A stretch of DNA of 64,000 bases from NCBI GenBank assembly GCA_030062745.1, contig CP099839.1:4573115-4637114 (forward strand). The letters are read 5' to 3'. A program made the position numbers and the translations under genes. The notes beneath the pieces were generated by a model that ran no database searches, had not been told where the DNA came from, and saw nothing but the letters and a program-made list of their open reading frames with translations. Of the stretch, positions 11,250-21,310 are shown piece by piece; within the stretch, counting starts at the first letter, position 1; each line of letters starts with the position of its first letter. Origin of the DNA: Capitulum mitella (lineage: Eukaryota > Arthropoda > Thecostraca > Pollicipedomorpha > Pollicipedidae).

Positions 11250-11780
11250 TGCCGGCTGCCGGCCCACCGGCCGCCCTGCTCCGTCGAACGCGTGAATGTG
11301 TTTTGTCGTGCGCGTGACCGTGCTCGTGTGCATGGAGGCTCTGTATGTTGTGCATTGCTAGCTTTTGTCTGTTGAATGCAATGACTCATCAGATCATGTG
11401 GTTGTTGAACTTCATGCTGGTATGAAATGGTCCGATGGTATCCCAGTTCAGGTCAAGTTCAGGTGCTCTTGGGAATAGATGTCGGCAGTATGTAGTTCCG
11501 GAATTTAAGAGAGGGGAGAGAAAGCGCACTGGCGTTGAGCTTGTTCACCGTAACGAGGATGAACGAGTGCAACTCTGAGATACGTTCATCGCCCAATGAT
11601 GCCCGTTGGTCCAAAACTCACTCCGAGAATGCCAACTGGTAACTATTAACACAACAGACACATACTGAACGTCTTGCGGAAAGACAGCTAACTGAAGAGA
11701 CCGGGTCTTCTGCGGCCGGCGTTGTCTGCCGGGTCGGCGACGTCAGCCAGCAGCCCCGTCGGAGGGCCAGAGGTCGGCCG
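11250..11780. other. convergent intergenic region HIGD2A / CCNJ
   Basis: Both 3' ends meet within 530 bp. I found no AATAAA on either strand, so both transcripts probably use variant poly(A) signals or extend further. Confidence 0.5.
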
Positions 11781-11889
11781 TTAGGCCTGATCCAGGCGGC
11801 CGGCAGCCTCCAGGCGAGCGTCCGCCTCGTCCGCGTACAGGTCCCTGAGAACAGTGCCTTCCGCTACAGACGACATCTGCAGCGGCGCC
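11781..11889 (-). CDS. CCNJ: CCNJ exon 6 (C-terminus)
   Basis: 35 codons ending EAAGRLDQA then TAA. The acceptor ggcgcag was chosen because it is the one that keeps phase with exon 5. The sequence is not conserved enough to confirm independently. Confidence 0.6.
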
Positions 11890-14800
11890 CTGCGCCGTAA
11901 AGAGCACCTGAGACCCGGGGTGACGCACCGACGCTTCACATGGAGCCGAGCTGTACTGTCTACTCAGTGTTTGGACAGCGCACTACAGGTGACATGTCTA
12001 AGGACTCAATCACATCGGGCAATCCTTGCAACCCACGTAACTGGCCGGCAAGACAGCCAGGCACCGCGACCGTTCCAGAGTCCTGAGCCGGACGTGCCGG
12101 CTGGCGGGCGAGCGCGCGCCGCGGGCCGCGCCCGCTTACCTGAGCAGAGAGTGCACGCAGGTGAGCAGGCTGACATCCGAGTACCCGGTGAGCTGGGCCA
12201 GGTGGGCCGGCCAGGCCGGCTGCACGCCCAGCCAGCTGCGTGCCGCCAGCAGGCACGCGCACGCGGCCACCGACGGCGCGTAACAGAGCGCGTAGTGTTC
12301 GTCTGTCGGTCGGACGTGTCAGTGTCAGCGTTTCGCCCGCCCGGCCGTCCGGTCGCTCCTGCCGCAGGACGAAGTGCGCGACGGACGAACACTGGACGCA
12401 CAGGCGTACCAGGTTGACTGAGGAACAGGCTGAACGTTACGAGCAAGCGCGTCCCCATGGCAACACGTCCAGTAATACAAACGTGAGATGCGTGCGTCTC
12501 GAACATCTGCGTTCACGCTGGGTACACAGCAATGGTTGCTGTTCAGGCGACAGCTGCTGTTTTACTCCACAGAAAACTCAGTAACTTACCCCTTAGCGTG
12601 GGGCTCGGAGATGATGCACGGAGAAACACGGAGAAAATGCACGCACCCAGCCGGAACGCCCCGCCGACTACCTTACCGCCGTTCGGACCTAACTCGCTGC
12701 CAGCCTCAGCACCCACCCTGCAGCGTGAGGTCCATGAAGTAGTGGAGGTGCTCGAGCACGGCGGCCCGCAGCTGGCCGGCGCGGGGCGGCCAGTCGACGC
12801 CGGCGGTCGGCGGCGGCCCGGCCCCGGCGGCGCATCGTGTCGTCCCGTCCCAGCGCTCGCGTCGCCAGGAACTCGACGAAGTGCGCCACCGTCACCAGCG
12901 ACACGTTCCACCTGCGGCCGCCGAGCGTCAGCTGAGCGGGGTCGGCCTGGTCCGGCTCTCCGGCCGGCCGCGCTGCAGCAGGTCAGCCCAACACGCCGTC
13001 CCCAGCACGCGCCCGCTGCCCGGGCTCAGAACGCGTCTGAAGTTTACAGAGACCAGTGCAAACCAGACGTGTTTCCGTTTTGTATGACCGCATTGCCGGC
13101 CTGGGCGTATTGCTGTGCCATCTGGGAAACGTGTCCTGTCAGAGCTAACCGGTGCCCAGGTGACGAAACGCTTGCCCTTATAACGTGCCTGCTCTGGCCA
13201 TCTTAGAATTGGACGCAAAACCAGGATGGTCCACACAACATCAGCGTACGAATCACGACACGCTGTTCGTGGATTCCGGCGAGCTTGGCCGATTCGCACG
13301 GCCTACAAGCGGAGAGACGACGACGCAGACCGTGGGCCCCGCGGGCGACTCTCACCCGAAGAACTCGAGCAGGATGGCCTCGATGGCCAGGTAGTCGCGG
13401 AGCGGGTACGAGTGCGGCAGCAGCAGGTGCAGTTCGGTCGGCTGCGGCACGTTGCAGTCGCGGTCCTCGAACTTCGCTGCGGCGGCCGGTGGCGTTAAAC
13501 AGGGCTGACTCAAGGGCGCCAGCTTTGGCGGAGACGCAGCCTAACTGGAGACGCGCAAACCACAGAGCAGCGAGATCAGGACAGAATCATGGGCGAAAGG
13601 CTCCAGATTACCGGCAGCCCCGCCGTGGGAAAAACTGGAAGATCATCGGAGTTTTGAAAGCGTTTCTTCCCATATAGCGTTCAAGCGCAATGCTAAATTC
13701 CGCAAAAGTGAGGGGAGACGCACCTCTCCATCCCCGTTTTTGGCGGAGCAAATGCAAACTGCATACCGCACTTCCTTGTCTTCCGTTAACCCTATTCCCG
13801 GCAGGGGGGGGGGCGGAATCCGCCCCCCCCTCGGGTTTTTTGCTTGCCAATTCCAGGCTTTTTAACGCAGCTTCACGAAACTTGGTCACTTTTCCTAGCT
13901 ATTCCTTCTACGCGCCGTGACAAAATTTCGAAATTCTATTTTGCTCAGGGGCGGAGCCAGGCAACGTTTTTGGGAGGCACCTCAGGTCATTTTTGGCCAT
14001 GTTGAGGGTAAAAGGAAAATGTCTGCCAAAACCAGAGTTTTTAAGATAGAACTTAAAACTTTATATGAATATATAGCTAAATAGTTGGGCAATGTGCATA
14101 TGTAATTTTGTTTATCTGAGGTCACTTTACAAGGTCAGGTCAAGGTCAAAAGTCAAAATTTGTTTTTTCGCAATAATTTCGGCGCCGCTTTTTCAAATGC
14201 CAAACCCGGAATATGTATGACGCAGAAAGATGTCCTCTACTTGTGTACCAAGTTTCAGCTTGATATCAGGTCGGGTCACGGAGCTATGACCTAAAATGTC
14301 AGTGCACGTACCCTATATCGCAAAAGCGAAAAAAAGGAATTTTTTGGAATAGAGTGAATTTAATCGATTAAAAACGTTTACAGATAATATTGAATGCACA
14401 CGACATCATTCCAGGTGACCCCAAGGTCACTGGAGGTCATTTAAGGTCAAAAGTCACAAGTTGATCTGCGAAACGTGTGACCATGATAGTTCCCCCTTTC
14501 TCATGTCCCTGGCACCGCCTATGCTAACATTATACAAACATTGTAATGCGATTTGTACTTCTTTAGCATAACATGACTAGCAGAAGCTAAAAAAGTGTTT
14601 TTACCTTTTTTGTTCATTCCGTTATTAGAAAACTTATCCCCCTATTTTTGAAACCCTGTGAACGCCCATGAATTTTCTCAAAATTTCAGATTTGCATACC
14701 CATGGTAAAAGCCCTATCCATAATCTCTCGATTGATGCCAGTTTCATCGCAATCGGTCCATAAACAACGGAGTTATAAGAAGTCAAAAAGTACCCTCCCA

Positions 14801-17757
14801 TTTTGACATTTTTGCCCCCTGTATCCACAAATTTCAAAATTTTGAAAATTTCTTTTTATCAAAATGTAGTTCACGTCACGGAAAATCGATTGCCGTTTGT
14901 TGCGATGAAATCAGATAAGTAGTTCTCGAGATCTCAGGGGGGGGCCGAATCCGCCCCCCCCCTGCCGGGAATCGGCCATACCGTCTAGCCCTCCGGGAAT
15001 AGGGTTAAAGGTTAATGTAATTCTAAAACAAAGGTAATACATGTTGTACAAAAAAGCTCCCATCAGCAACTGCTGCGAATGCATCCTGGAATCTGCTGTT
15101 GTCTCTGGTCCCCGAATGACCTGAGGTGGGAAACGCCATGGGCACGGAGCCGTTTCGAGAGGAAGGGGCGGACGGTCCGTTCAGAGAGCAGTCATACACT
15201 CACCTCCGCCTTCATGCTGTCTAGACAAACGAATCAAGTCATGAACTACAAGAGATTTCCGTCTTGCAATATCATTTTGGGCCTAATAAAATGGCCTGAA
15301 TGGAGTATTTGCTCGTTTCAGAAAAAGGGAATCGTGTGTGTGCGGATATGGCGACTCCTTTTGTTAGGTACCGTGTAATCGCCCTTTCCAGTGATATTTT
15401 TTTTACTTTGTACAGCCCGGCATTAGCGACAAGTTCACAAGATACGTTGCCCGAGGTCAGTCACGTTCATGACGTTTAGATATGAGTTGTTAATCTGATC
15501 AAACATGCTCCGTCTGCGCCTGCTGGTTAGTGACCTGCTAGATGCTGACTACCGCGGTTGTCCGCTACGAAGCTCCACAAGGACTGACCATTCAACAGTT
15601 CGACGGCTGAACCTTCTTGGACGTCATGATGCGGCCAAACTTCTACTGAACAGGCAGCAGACCGGCACCCAGACGTCGGACTAACCCACTTCCTAAGGGG
15701 AGAAGAGCACCGCACGTCCTGTCGCGATACGCCACGACGGAACGCGTGACGTGCCTCCGGAACTACGGCGCCGCCGCGCCGTGCGTCTCGGAGCGCCGCC
15801 ACATTACTGGCGCGGCGGCGGCGGCGGCGGGTTAGTGGGCGGACGGCGGCGCCTCCGGACGGCGCGGCTCACTGACTGGCCAGCAGCAGGCAGCCAAGCG
15901 CCACCAGACTCAGGTGGGCCCTCTCCACTCGGTGGTTGTCCATGAAGAGGTCCAGCAGCCGCACGGCCAGGTGGACCGAGGTGTTGGCCAGCCGCAGCCG
16001 CTCGCCCAGCAGGCGGATCATGTCCACCAGGCGGCGCCGCTCGTCCAGCTGCCCCACAAACACGGCCGCGCAGGACACGGACAGGTCACGAGCGCAGCAC
16101 AAGTGGGCCTTTTTAATGATCGTACGCTCAAGTAGCGGCCATTATTACAACAGACAGCTCCCGTTATACTGCGCTTGTAGGAACGAAACTAATACACCGA
16201 ACAACGCGGCTCAACGTCCTCAATCAGAATGTTCATTTTCATGCCCTGATAAAGGTAAATATACGAGGTCAAATCAGTTTGGTTGCTTTCCCTCAGATTC
16301 TCGTTCTGGTACAATCCAAGGGAAAGAACCAAATTTAGTACGAAATAAACCACTTCAACGTTCCTTACCGAATGGTGTACTTTTAATCAAACCTGAAATT
16401 GAAATGGGCGAATATAGTTACATCAAGGTTAAAGCCCAATGTCAAAAGACGTTTGGCGCCTTCTTAACAACCCTGTATCAGTCAGACAAGATAAAATGTG
16501 AATCTCATATCACACGGACATGCCATACTTTTCCCTAAATAAAACGTACTTTACCTTTCCGATAGTCAATCGCTGAAGTCAAATTACGCTTGGCGCGCTG
16601 TCATGTCACATGTCACATTATTTCGATATGGCCAATGACGGAAAGGCAAATCTAGCACCCAAAAGGATGGTCCTCACCTTGCTCTTCCCATTGGTGGCAT
16701 TCGAAATTCAGTAAAGGCCGCATAGCATGGTCAAATACCATTTAGCTTGCCTTCACCTCAGCTACTTTAAGTATACTTACTGTTGGTGTGAGCAAATCTG
16801 ATGCCAAAAGACGAGCGTGAACCTGTTCTACATAACAGTGAGACCTCGCTAGAACAAGGTACAATGTCGAAATAAAATCACCACTGGCACCCTTCGACAC
16901 CGTCTCATTTCAACACGGGCAAGCACCAAGAGTTCCGTCCTCGAAAATCTTTTCGGCGCACGGGTCAACAATCACACTAAGACAGTTCCCGAAAGTGGCG
17001 ACCGTTCCAGCTAGCGTTCGAGCGACCGCAACTGCAACAATGAAATGTTTTATGAGGTCTTTGGAGAAAAATAGTAGGAAACGACGCGGTCTGTATTTGT
17101 GTGCCAAATGGCGACCCAACCATTTTGGCTGCCATCAAAATATATGATGGAATGACGAACAGGCACGTCCATACCGTTCATCTCGAGGTCACGGAGAAAC
17201 GCGGATTTAACACCACACGATAAAACATAGTTTTGCCCACCAAATGGCCGCCTTCACATTTAGCCCAAGGTCAGGGCAAAGGGCGACTGATGGACTTTTA
17301 CGGCATCTCATTTCCATGTCGCCAAAGATAAAGGCGTGACCTCATAAAATGTTGCAATGATAAGATGCTGATCTCACATGATACATCAACGCCAAACATC
17401 GCTGTCAAATAACGTATGGCGCACATCCCAATTGCTGCTAGGGATGCAGCTTAATCCGTCAATGACAGACTACATGATCGTTTTTAAACATCACCGAGAC
17501 GAATAACCACTCAATCTTGACAATATGTACCGACTGAGCCGCTCTACACAAAAAAACGAGTCAACAACAACATCGTGGCGACCATGAAAACGATTGGTTT
17601 AAGACCAAAAGCCGTTGCGGTTATCACATCTCGGGCGCTGCGGGCTCACCTGAGGAGATCTGCCTCGGAAGCAAAGTGTGTTTTTTTCCTTCCATAAGAA
17701 ATATGTAAAGATGTCTTCAGCATAGTCCGTTGTCCACCAGTGCTTCAAGAACGCCAT
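11781..17757 (-). CDS. CCNJ: cyclin J
   Basis: Six minus-strand exons: 17650-17757, 15877-16048, 13356-13476, 12717-12911, 12140-12302 and 11781-11889. Once a surplus base in exon 4 is ignored, about 288 residues result. The N-terminus has HWWTTDYAEDIF and RGRSPQ. The cyclin box has HLAVRLLDLFMD, LVALGCLLLA, KFEDRDCNVP and WNVSLVTVAHFVEFL. The second fold has WPAHLAQLTGYS. All are in cyclin J order. Cyclin J is a conserved animal cyclin that pairs with CDKs and is studied mostly in Drosophila oogenesis and early embryos (family knowledge). The product is shorter than the roughly 370-380-residue vertebrate protein because it lacks the long C-terminal tail. The start ATG is in an exon whose donor gives the conserved SPQ junction. 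Exon 4 looks frameshifted. Confidence 0.88.
12140..12302 (-). CDS. CCNJ: CCNJ exon 5
   Basis: Reads YAPSVAACACLLAARSWLG, then WPAHLAQLTGYSDVSLL, the C-terminal cyclin fold. Acceptor ccgacag, donor gtaagc. Confidence 0.85.
12717..12911 (-). CDS. CCNJ: CCNJ exon 4, apparent 1-bp frameshift
   Basis: Starts WNVSLVTVAHFVEFLATRAL in frame and ends DWPPRAGQL, then LHYFMDLTLQ, in a second frame. Length is 195 where phases require 194. The switch falls in a G/C-tract stretch around 12800-12830 with no possible intron. It is an indel in the assembly or a damaged allele. Confidence 0.75.
13356..13476 (-). CDS. CCNJ: CCNJ exon 3 (cyclin box)
   Basis: Encodes KFEDRDCNVPQPTELHLLLP, then IEAILLEFF. Acceptor gccgccgcag, donor gtgaga. 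Confidence 0.88.
13790..15004. mobile_element. TTAA-flanked non-coding element 1 (piggyBac-like)
   Basis: TTAA at 13786-13789 and 15005-15008 bracket 1215 bp with a perfect 12-bp terminal inverted repeat CCCTATTCCCGG. Long G and C tracts form subterminal palindromes. There is no long open frame. It contains about nine AGGTCA/TGACCT hexamers. The TTAA target and CCC ends suggest a non-autonomous piggyBac-type element. It lies in CCNJ intron 2. Confidence 0.8.
15877..16048 (-). CDS. CCNJ: CCNJ exon 2 (cyclin box)
   Basis: Runs from LDERRRLVDMIRLLGERL to LSLVALGCLLLA. Acceptor gtggggcag, donor gtcagt, one leftover base that forms Thr with exon 3. Confidence 0.88.
16049..17649. other. CCNJ intron 1, no feature seen
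   Basis: I recognise no exon, repeat array or transposon end in this stretch. Confidence 0.5.
17650..17757 (-). CDS. CCNJ: CCNJ exon 1
   Basis: 36 codons from MAFLKHWWTTDYAEDIF to CFRGRSPQ, phase 0, donor gtgagc. Codon use is AT-richer than in later exons. Confidence 0.85.
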
Positions 17758-18095
17758 CCTGCCTTGCGTTCGCTTGGGGTCCCACTGCCGTAGACGAAGT
17801 AAATCAGGCCGTGTTCACGATAACAAAGCTGTGAATCTCGTCCATCAGGCTGTCACTGGCCCTCCTTTTCCCATGCGCATATGATGAGTGCCTGCGGGCA
17901 ACGGGCGGCCGACATTGTCGCGAATGAGGACAGGCACGTAGTCAGAATTACCTCAAGGAGAGGGGGGCTATGTTATTTTTGTCATATGACAATGGCATAT
18001 GACAAAAATGAGTGATGACAAAAATGCAAAGGAAGAGGGACAGAGAAGGAAAACAGGGCCAGTACAGAGATATGGAAGATCTGTATGGGGTGCGG

Positions 18096-18205
18096 AAGAG
18101 GGGTGTCGATCTGTATTCCTCTGAGGGGGCCCTGGCCCATCCAGCGTTGATTTGGGCCCATTCAGTGTTGGTTTTGGACCCTCCAATATTTTCTGCCGGC
18201 TTTAA
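18096..18205 (+). repeat. dispersed family copy A, left part
   Basis: Shares its order with copies at 30145 and 46815: ggtgtcgatctgtatt, ...gggggccctggcccatcc, ...ccaatattttctgccgg. It is cut by a TTAA element and resumes at 19543. Confidence 0.8.
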
Positions 18206-19542
18206 CACGCGCACTGGAAGGGGGCCTTTTTGTGCCCCCCCCCCCCACTGTTTTTCTTGAGCATCTCGAGAACGGATCGAAGCTGACTGCTGCTACTTTG
18301 TGACATTTATGGAAATTGAATAGCTCGTCGAATGACGCTAAAAAAATCGAAAATCGGCCAAAAATTTTTGAAGTCTCAAGCATTTGAAGTCAGGCAAACA
18401 TAACGAAAACGACGGTTGTTGCTGACAAATGGGAACTTGGTGAAAGAACCAGCGCTCTTCCTACGATGACCGTTTGAACACAATCACGCGACGTCATTTG
18501 GGAACAAGTGATGGATGTACCAAGACCAAAGTCAGGGTCTATAAAGGTCAAGGTCACCAAAGGTCACGGTCAAACAGCTTGTGACCTGATCCAGGTTTGC
18601 TTTGCCACAAGTCGGTTTGTATGAAATATGCATTTAAAAACCATAATAAAAACAATATCGATGTGTGCGCACATCGATACGCTTACAAATACCAGGGTCA
18701 GTAAAGGTCAAGGTCATTTAAGGTAAAGGTCAAATATATTGTGTCCTGGCCCAGATCTGCTTTTCGAGATGTCGATTCGTAAGAAATATGCATTCAAAGA
18801 CCCTAAGAAAAACACGTTTGGGCATATGGATACGCTTACATATACATCAGGGTCATTTCAGGCCAAGGTCATCAAAGATCAAGGGCAACTTTTTTTTTAC
18901 CTGGTCCAGATTTACTTTGCAATATGTCGATTTGTATGAAACATGCATTCAAAGACCCTTTTAAAACACGTCTGGCACACTGATACTCACATGTATATAC
19001 ATGTATACATATACCTATGCACATCAATATAAAGGCTGGAAGTGACCAAATGTATCAATGTTGGCTACCTTCACTGAAAATACGCCAAAACGTACGCGTT
19101 GCACCCTTATTTATACTCAAGCTATCCCGTGTTGTTCGAAATATGGTCTGTAAAAAATGAAAAAATGACGCAGTACGTCAATGACCTGACTTGACCTCGA
19201 CCCGAAATCCTCAGTCAAGACGCCAAATGGATGGATATTGTCGTATTCCACGTTTTAACGACCAAACAAACACCCTTTTCCCGTTTCGTTCGGAAATTTG
19301 CACAAAACGGCCTGTACGGGCCGAGAAAGTGTCAACAGTTGACCTTTTCGACCCCATTTGTCCTTGAAGATATTGACCTAGGGTCATAAAAATTGCACAC
19401 AACGTACATCTTTATAGTCCAACCCTGTCCACGCAGTTTCATGTCCCTAGCTCTTTCCGTTGCCGAGATCGGAGGGGGACACTCTTTTTGGCCCACCCCC
19501 TTCCAGTGCGCGTTAGCACGAAACCCCTTTCCAATGCACGTG
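18206..19542. mobile_element. TTAA-class non-coding element 3, nested
   Basis: TTAA (18202-18205) and TTAC (19543-19546) flank 1337 bp. The terminal inverted repeats are CACGCGCACTGGAAGGGGG and, in reverse complement, CACGTGCATTGGAAAGGGG (15 of 19 match). A second inner copy of the repeat occurs near 19490-19511. It has at least eleven AGGTCA/TGACCT hexamers and no coding capacity. It interrupts dispersed-family copy A; the two uninterrupted copies elsewhere show the empty site. Confidence 0.75.
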
Positions 19543-19560
19543 TTACAGGGAAACGATTAA

Positions 19561-19684
19561 TAATAACGAAAAGAACGGCCGCAATAGATAAGAGATAGAC
19601 AGAAAGTAAAGAATAAAGCTTTGGACTTTATTCCTTACTTTCTGCCTATCTCTTATCTACTGCGGCCGCTCTTGTCGTTATTAC
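19561..19684. repeat. 58-bp-arm hairpin
   Basis: Left arm 19561-19619 and right arm 19626-19684 are reverse complements with few mismatches, around a loop of about 7 nt. The arm core is cggccgcaatagataagaga. A third, direct copy follows at 19737-19790, and single copies occur at 30271 and 46935. Confidence 0.9.
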
Positions 19685-19801
19685 TCGTTGAAATGAAAAA
19701 TTACATTTACCACCATTTGTAACGAGTAATTACAAAGAAAAGAGCTGCTGCAATAGATAAGAGATAGGCAGAAAGAATAAAGTCCAAAGAGACGTTTCTA
19801 C

Positions 19802-19805
<4 letters not shown>

Positions 19806-19863
<58 letters not shown>
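19806..19863. repeat. (TA)n microsatellite
   Basis: About 58 bp of TA repeat within dispersed-family copy A. Confidence 0.98.
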
Positions 19864-19865
<2 letters not shown>

Positions 19866-20134
19866 TTCCAAAGGATGTAAATGTATTTTTTATTCGATAA
19901 ATAGTAAGCAAAAAAACTTGTAATTCCCCGTTGGACAAAATACGTGGGCTAAATCCGTTGAGAAACCCACATTATTTAAGGGAAGGCCAGTTTATCGGGC
20001 CCTCAGTTCGGCCTCCCCAATCATTTCCAAAAATCGACATCTCTGGTAGGGAGGGAGATGAGAACTGTGACAGGACGGGCGTGGAAAGGTCGAGTAATTT
20101 TGGGACGGTATGATGAAAAAGACCTGGGACGGGA

Positions 20135-20235
20135 AAGGGACAAGTAAAGTCAAGGAGACGGGATAGGGACAAGTAAAGTCAAGGAGACGGGATAGGGACA
20201 AGTAAAGTCAAGGAGACGGGATAGGGACAAGTAAG
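20135..20235. repeat. 30-bp tandem repeat
   Basis: About 3.5 copies of a unit containing gggacaagtaaagtcaagga. The stretch on to 20880 is purine/pyrimidine-skewed low complexity without a gene. Confidence 0.9.
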
Positions 20236-21143
20236 AGGACAGGAACCGAACTGAGACAGAGATAAGTGGAAGGCAGGGGAACAATACGAAATAGACACGA
20301 GGAAGAAGGACTGTAACGGGACGGGGAAAAGGAGTAGACTGGGATAGAATCGGGAGGGGGAGAGGCAGAAAGCGGAGCAAGGATGGGATAGAAGCCAATA
20401 TGGACTGAAACGGACTGGCGCAATGATGGGATATTGGACGAGGCCATTGACCCGGCACTGACTGGGGCATTTCATCATCTTCGACAGACTGGGGGGAGGG
20501 GGCTTGAACACCCAGGCCCTGTTTATCTCCAGAACCAACCGCACGATTCGGCTCATTCAAACGGCAATTGACAGCCCTATACCCTTACTTGCCCCTGTCC
20601 CGCCTCCATCCCTTGCTTGTCCCTTTCCCAGCCCAGTCCCTTTTCACCGTTCTGTCCTAACTGTCCTTCTAAGCCCGTTTCGTGGGTCTCTGTCTTTCTC
20701 CCTACCCCATTCAGGTCCTCCATATCTGTGCACTATCCCTAGCTTTCCTTGTATGTCCCTGTTCCTTCCCAGGCACTCATGTCTGTTGTTGTTCAGTCCG
20801 AGTCCACCTCCCTGTCCCGTTCCAATACCGTCTTGTCTTATTTCGAGTTTCGAGACGGCCACGTTTTGATAGGCTTTTCAATGAGGTATTTTTCGCGGTG
20901 TGCTTGTCAACCGTCATCGCTTTTACGTTGGCCTTGATCTGTCTCGCTGAGATGCTCCGTGCTTGAATCTCGTGCTTGTTGAGACGGTGGGTGACTGATT
21001 ATTATGGGAGAGCCTTAGATTATTACGGGAGAGCTGTGATGTTGCCAAGACACTAAATGCCTTCGGTTGAGTTATTTCTTAACTGCGCATCTTTTGGTAC
21101 CAATATGGCTTGGTAACTATGTGGACTTCTGGAGTTGCGAGCA

Positions 21144-21310
21144 CAGGCGCAGCTAAGCGGGCCCGGGGCGCCCCCCCCCCCACCCCTAAGACCCGCATGT
21201 TTTGCGAAAACCATTGCACATCGTATTCCTGGCAGGCGGTCTGCGTATGATTTCAGTTCACAATGAGATCCGTTCCCCTCCCCCTATAGAAAACCCTGGC
21301 TGCGCCCCTG
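21144..21310 (+). mobile_element. short hAT-like element, family 2
   Basis: About 167 bp starting caggcgcagctaag and ending ccctggctgcgcccctg. It is homologous to 42185-42344 and 56320-56491. No convincing target duplication is visible at this copy. Confidence 0.65.

Larger units (their letters stand above)
19543..20050 (+). repeat. dispersed family copy A, right part
   Basis: Contains the ataataacgaaaagaacgg segment and, near 19945, gtgggctaaatccgttgaga, both shared with copies B and C. Confidence 0.75.

Noticed and set aside
20504-20966. Overlapping open frames with Ser/Pro/Leu-rich products
   Set aside because: The region is pyrimidine-rich low complexity, which lacks stop codons by composition.
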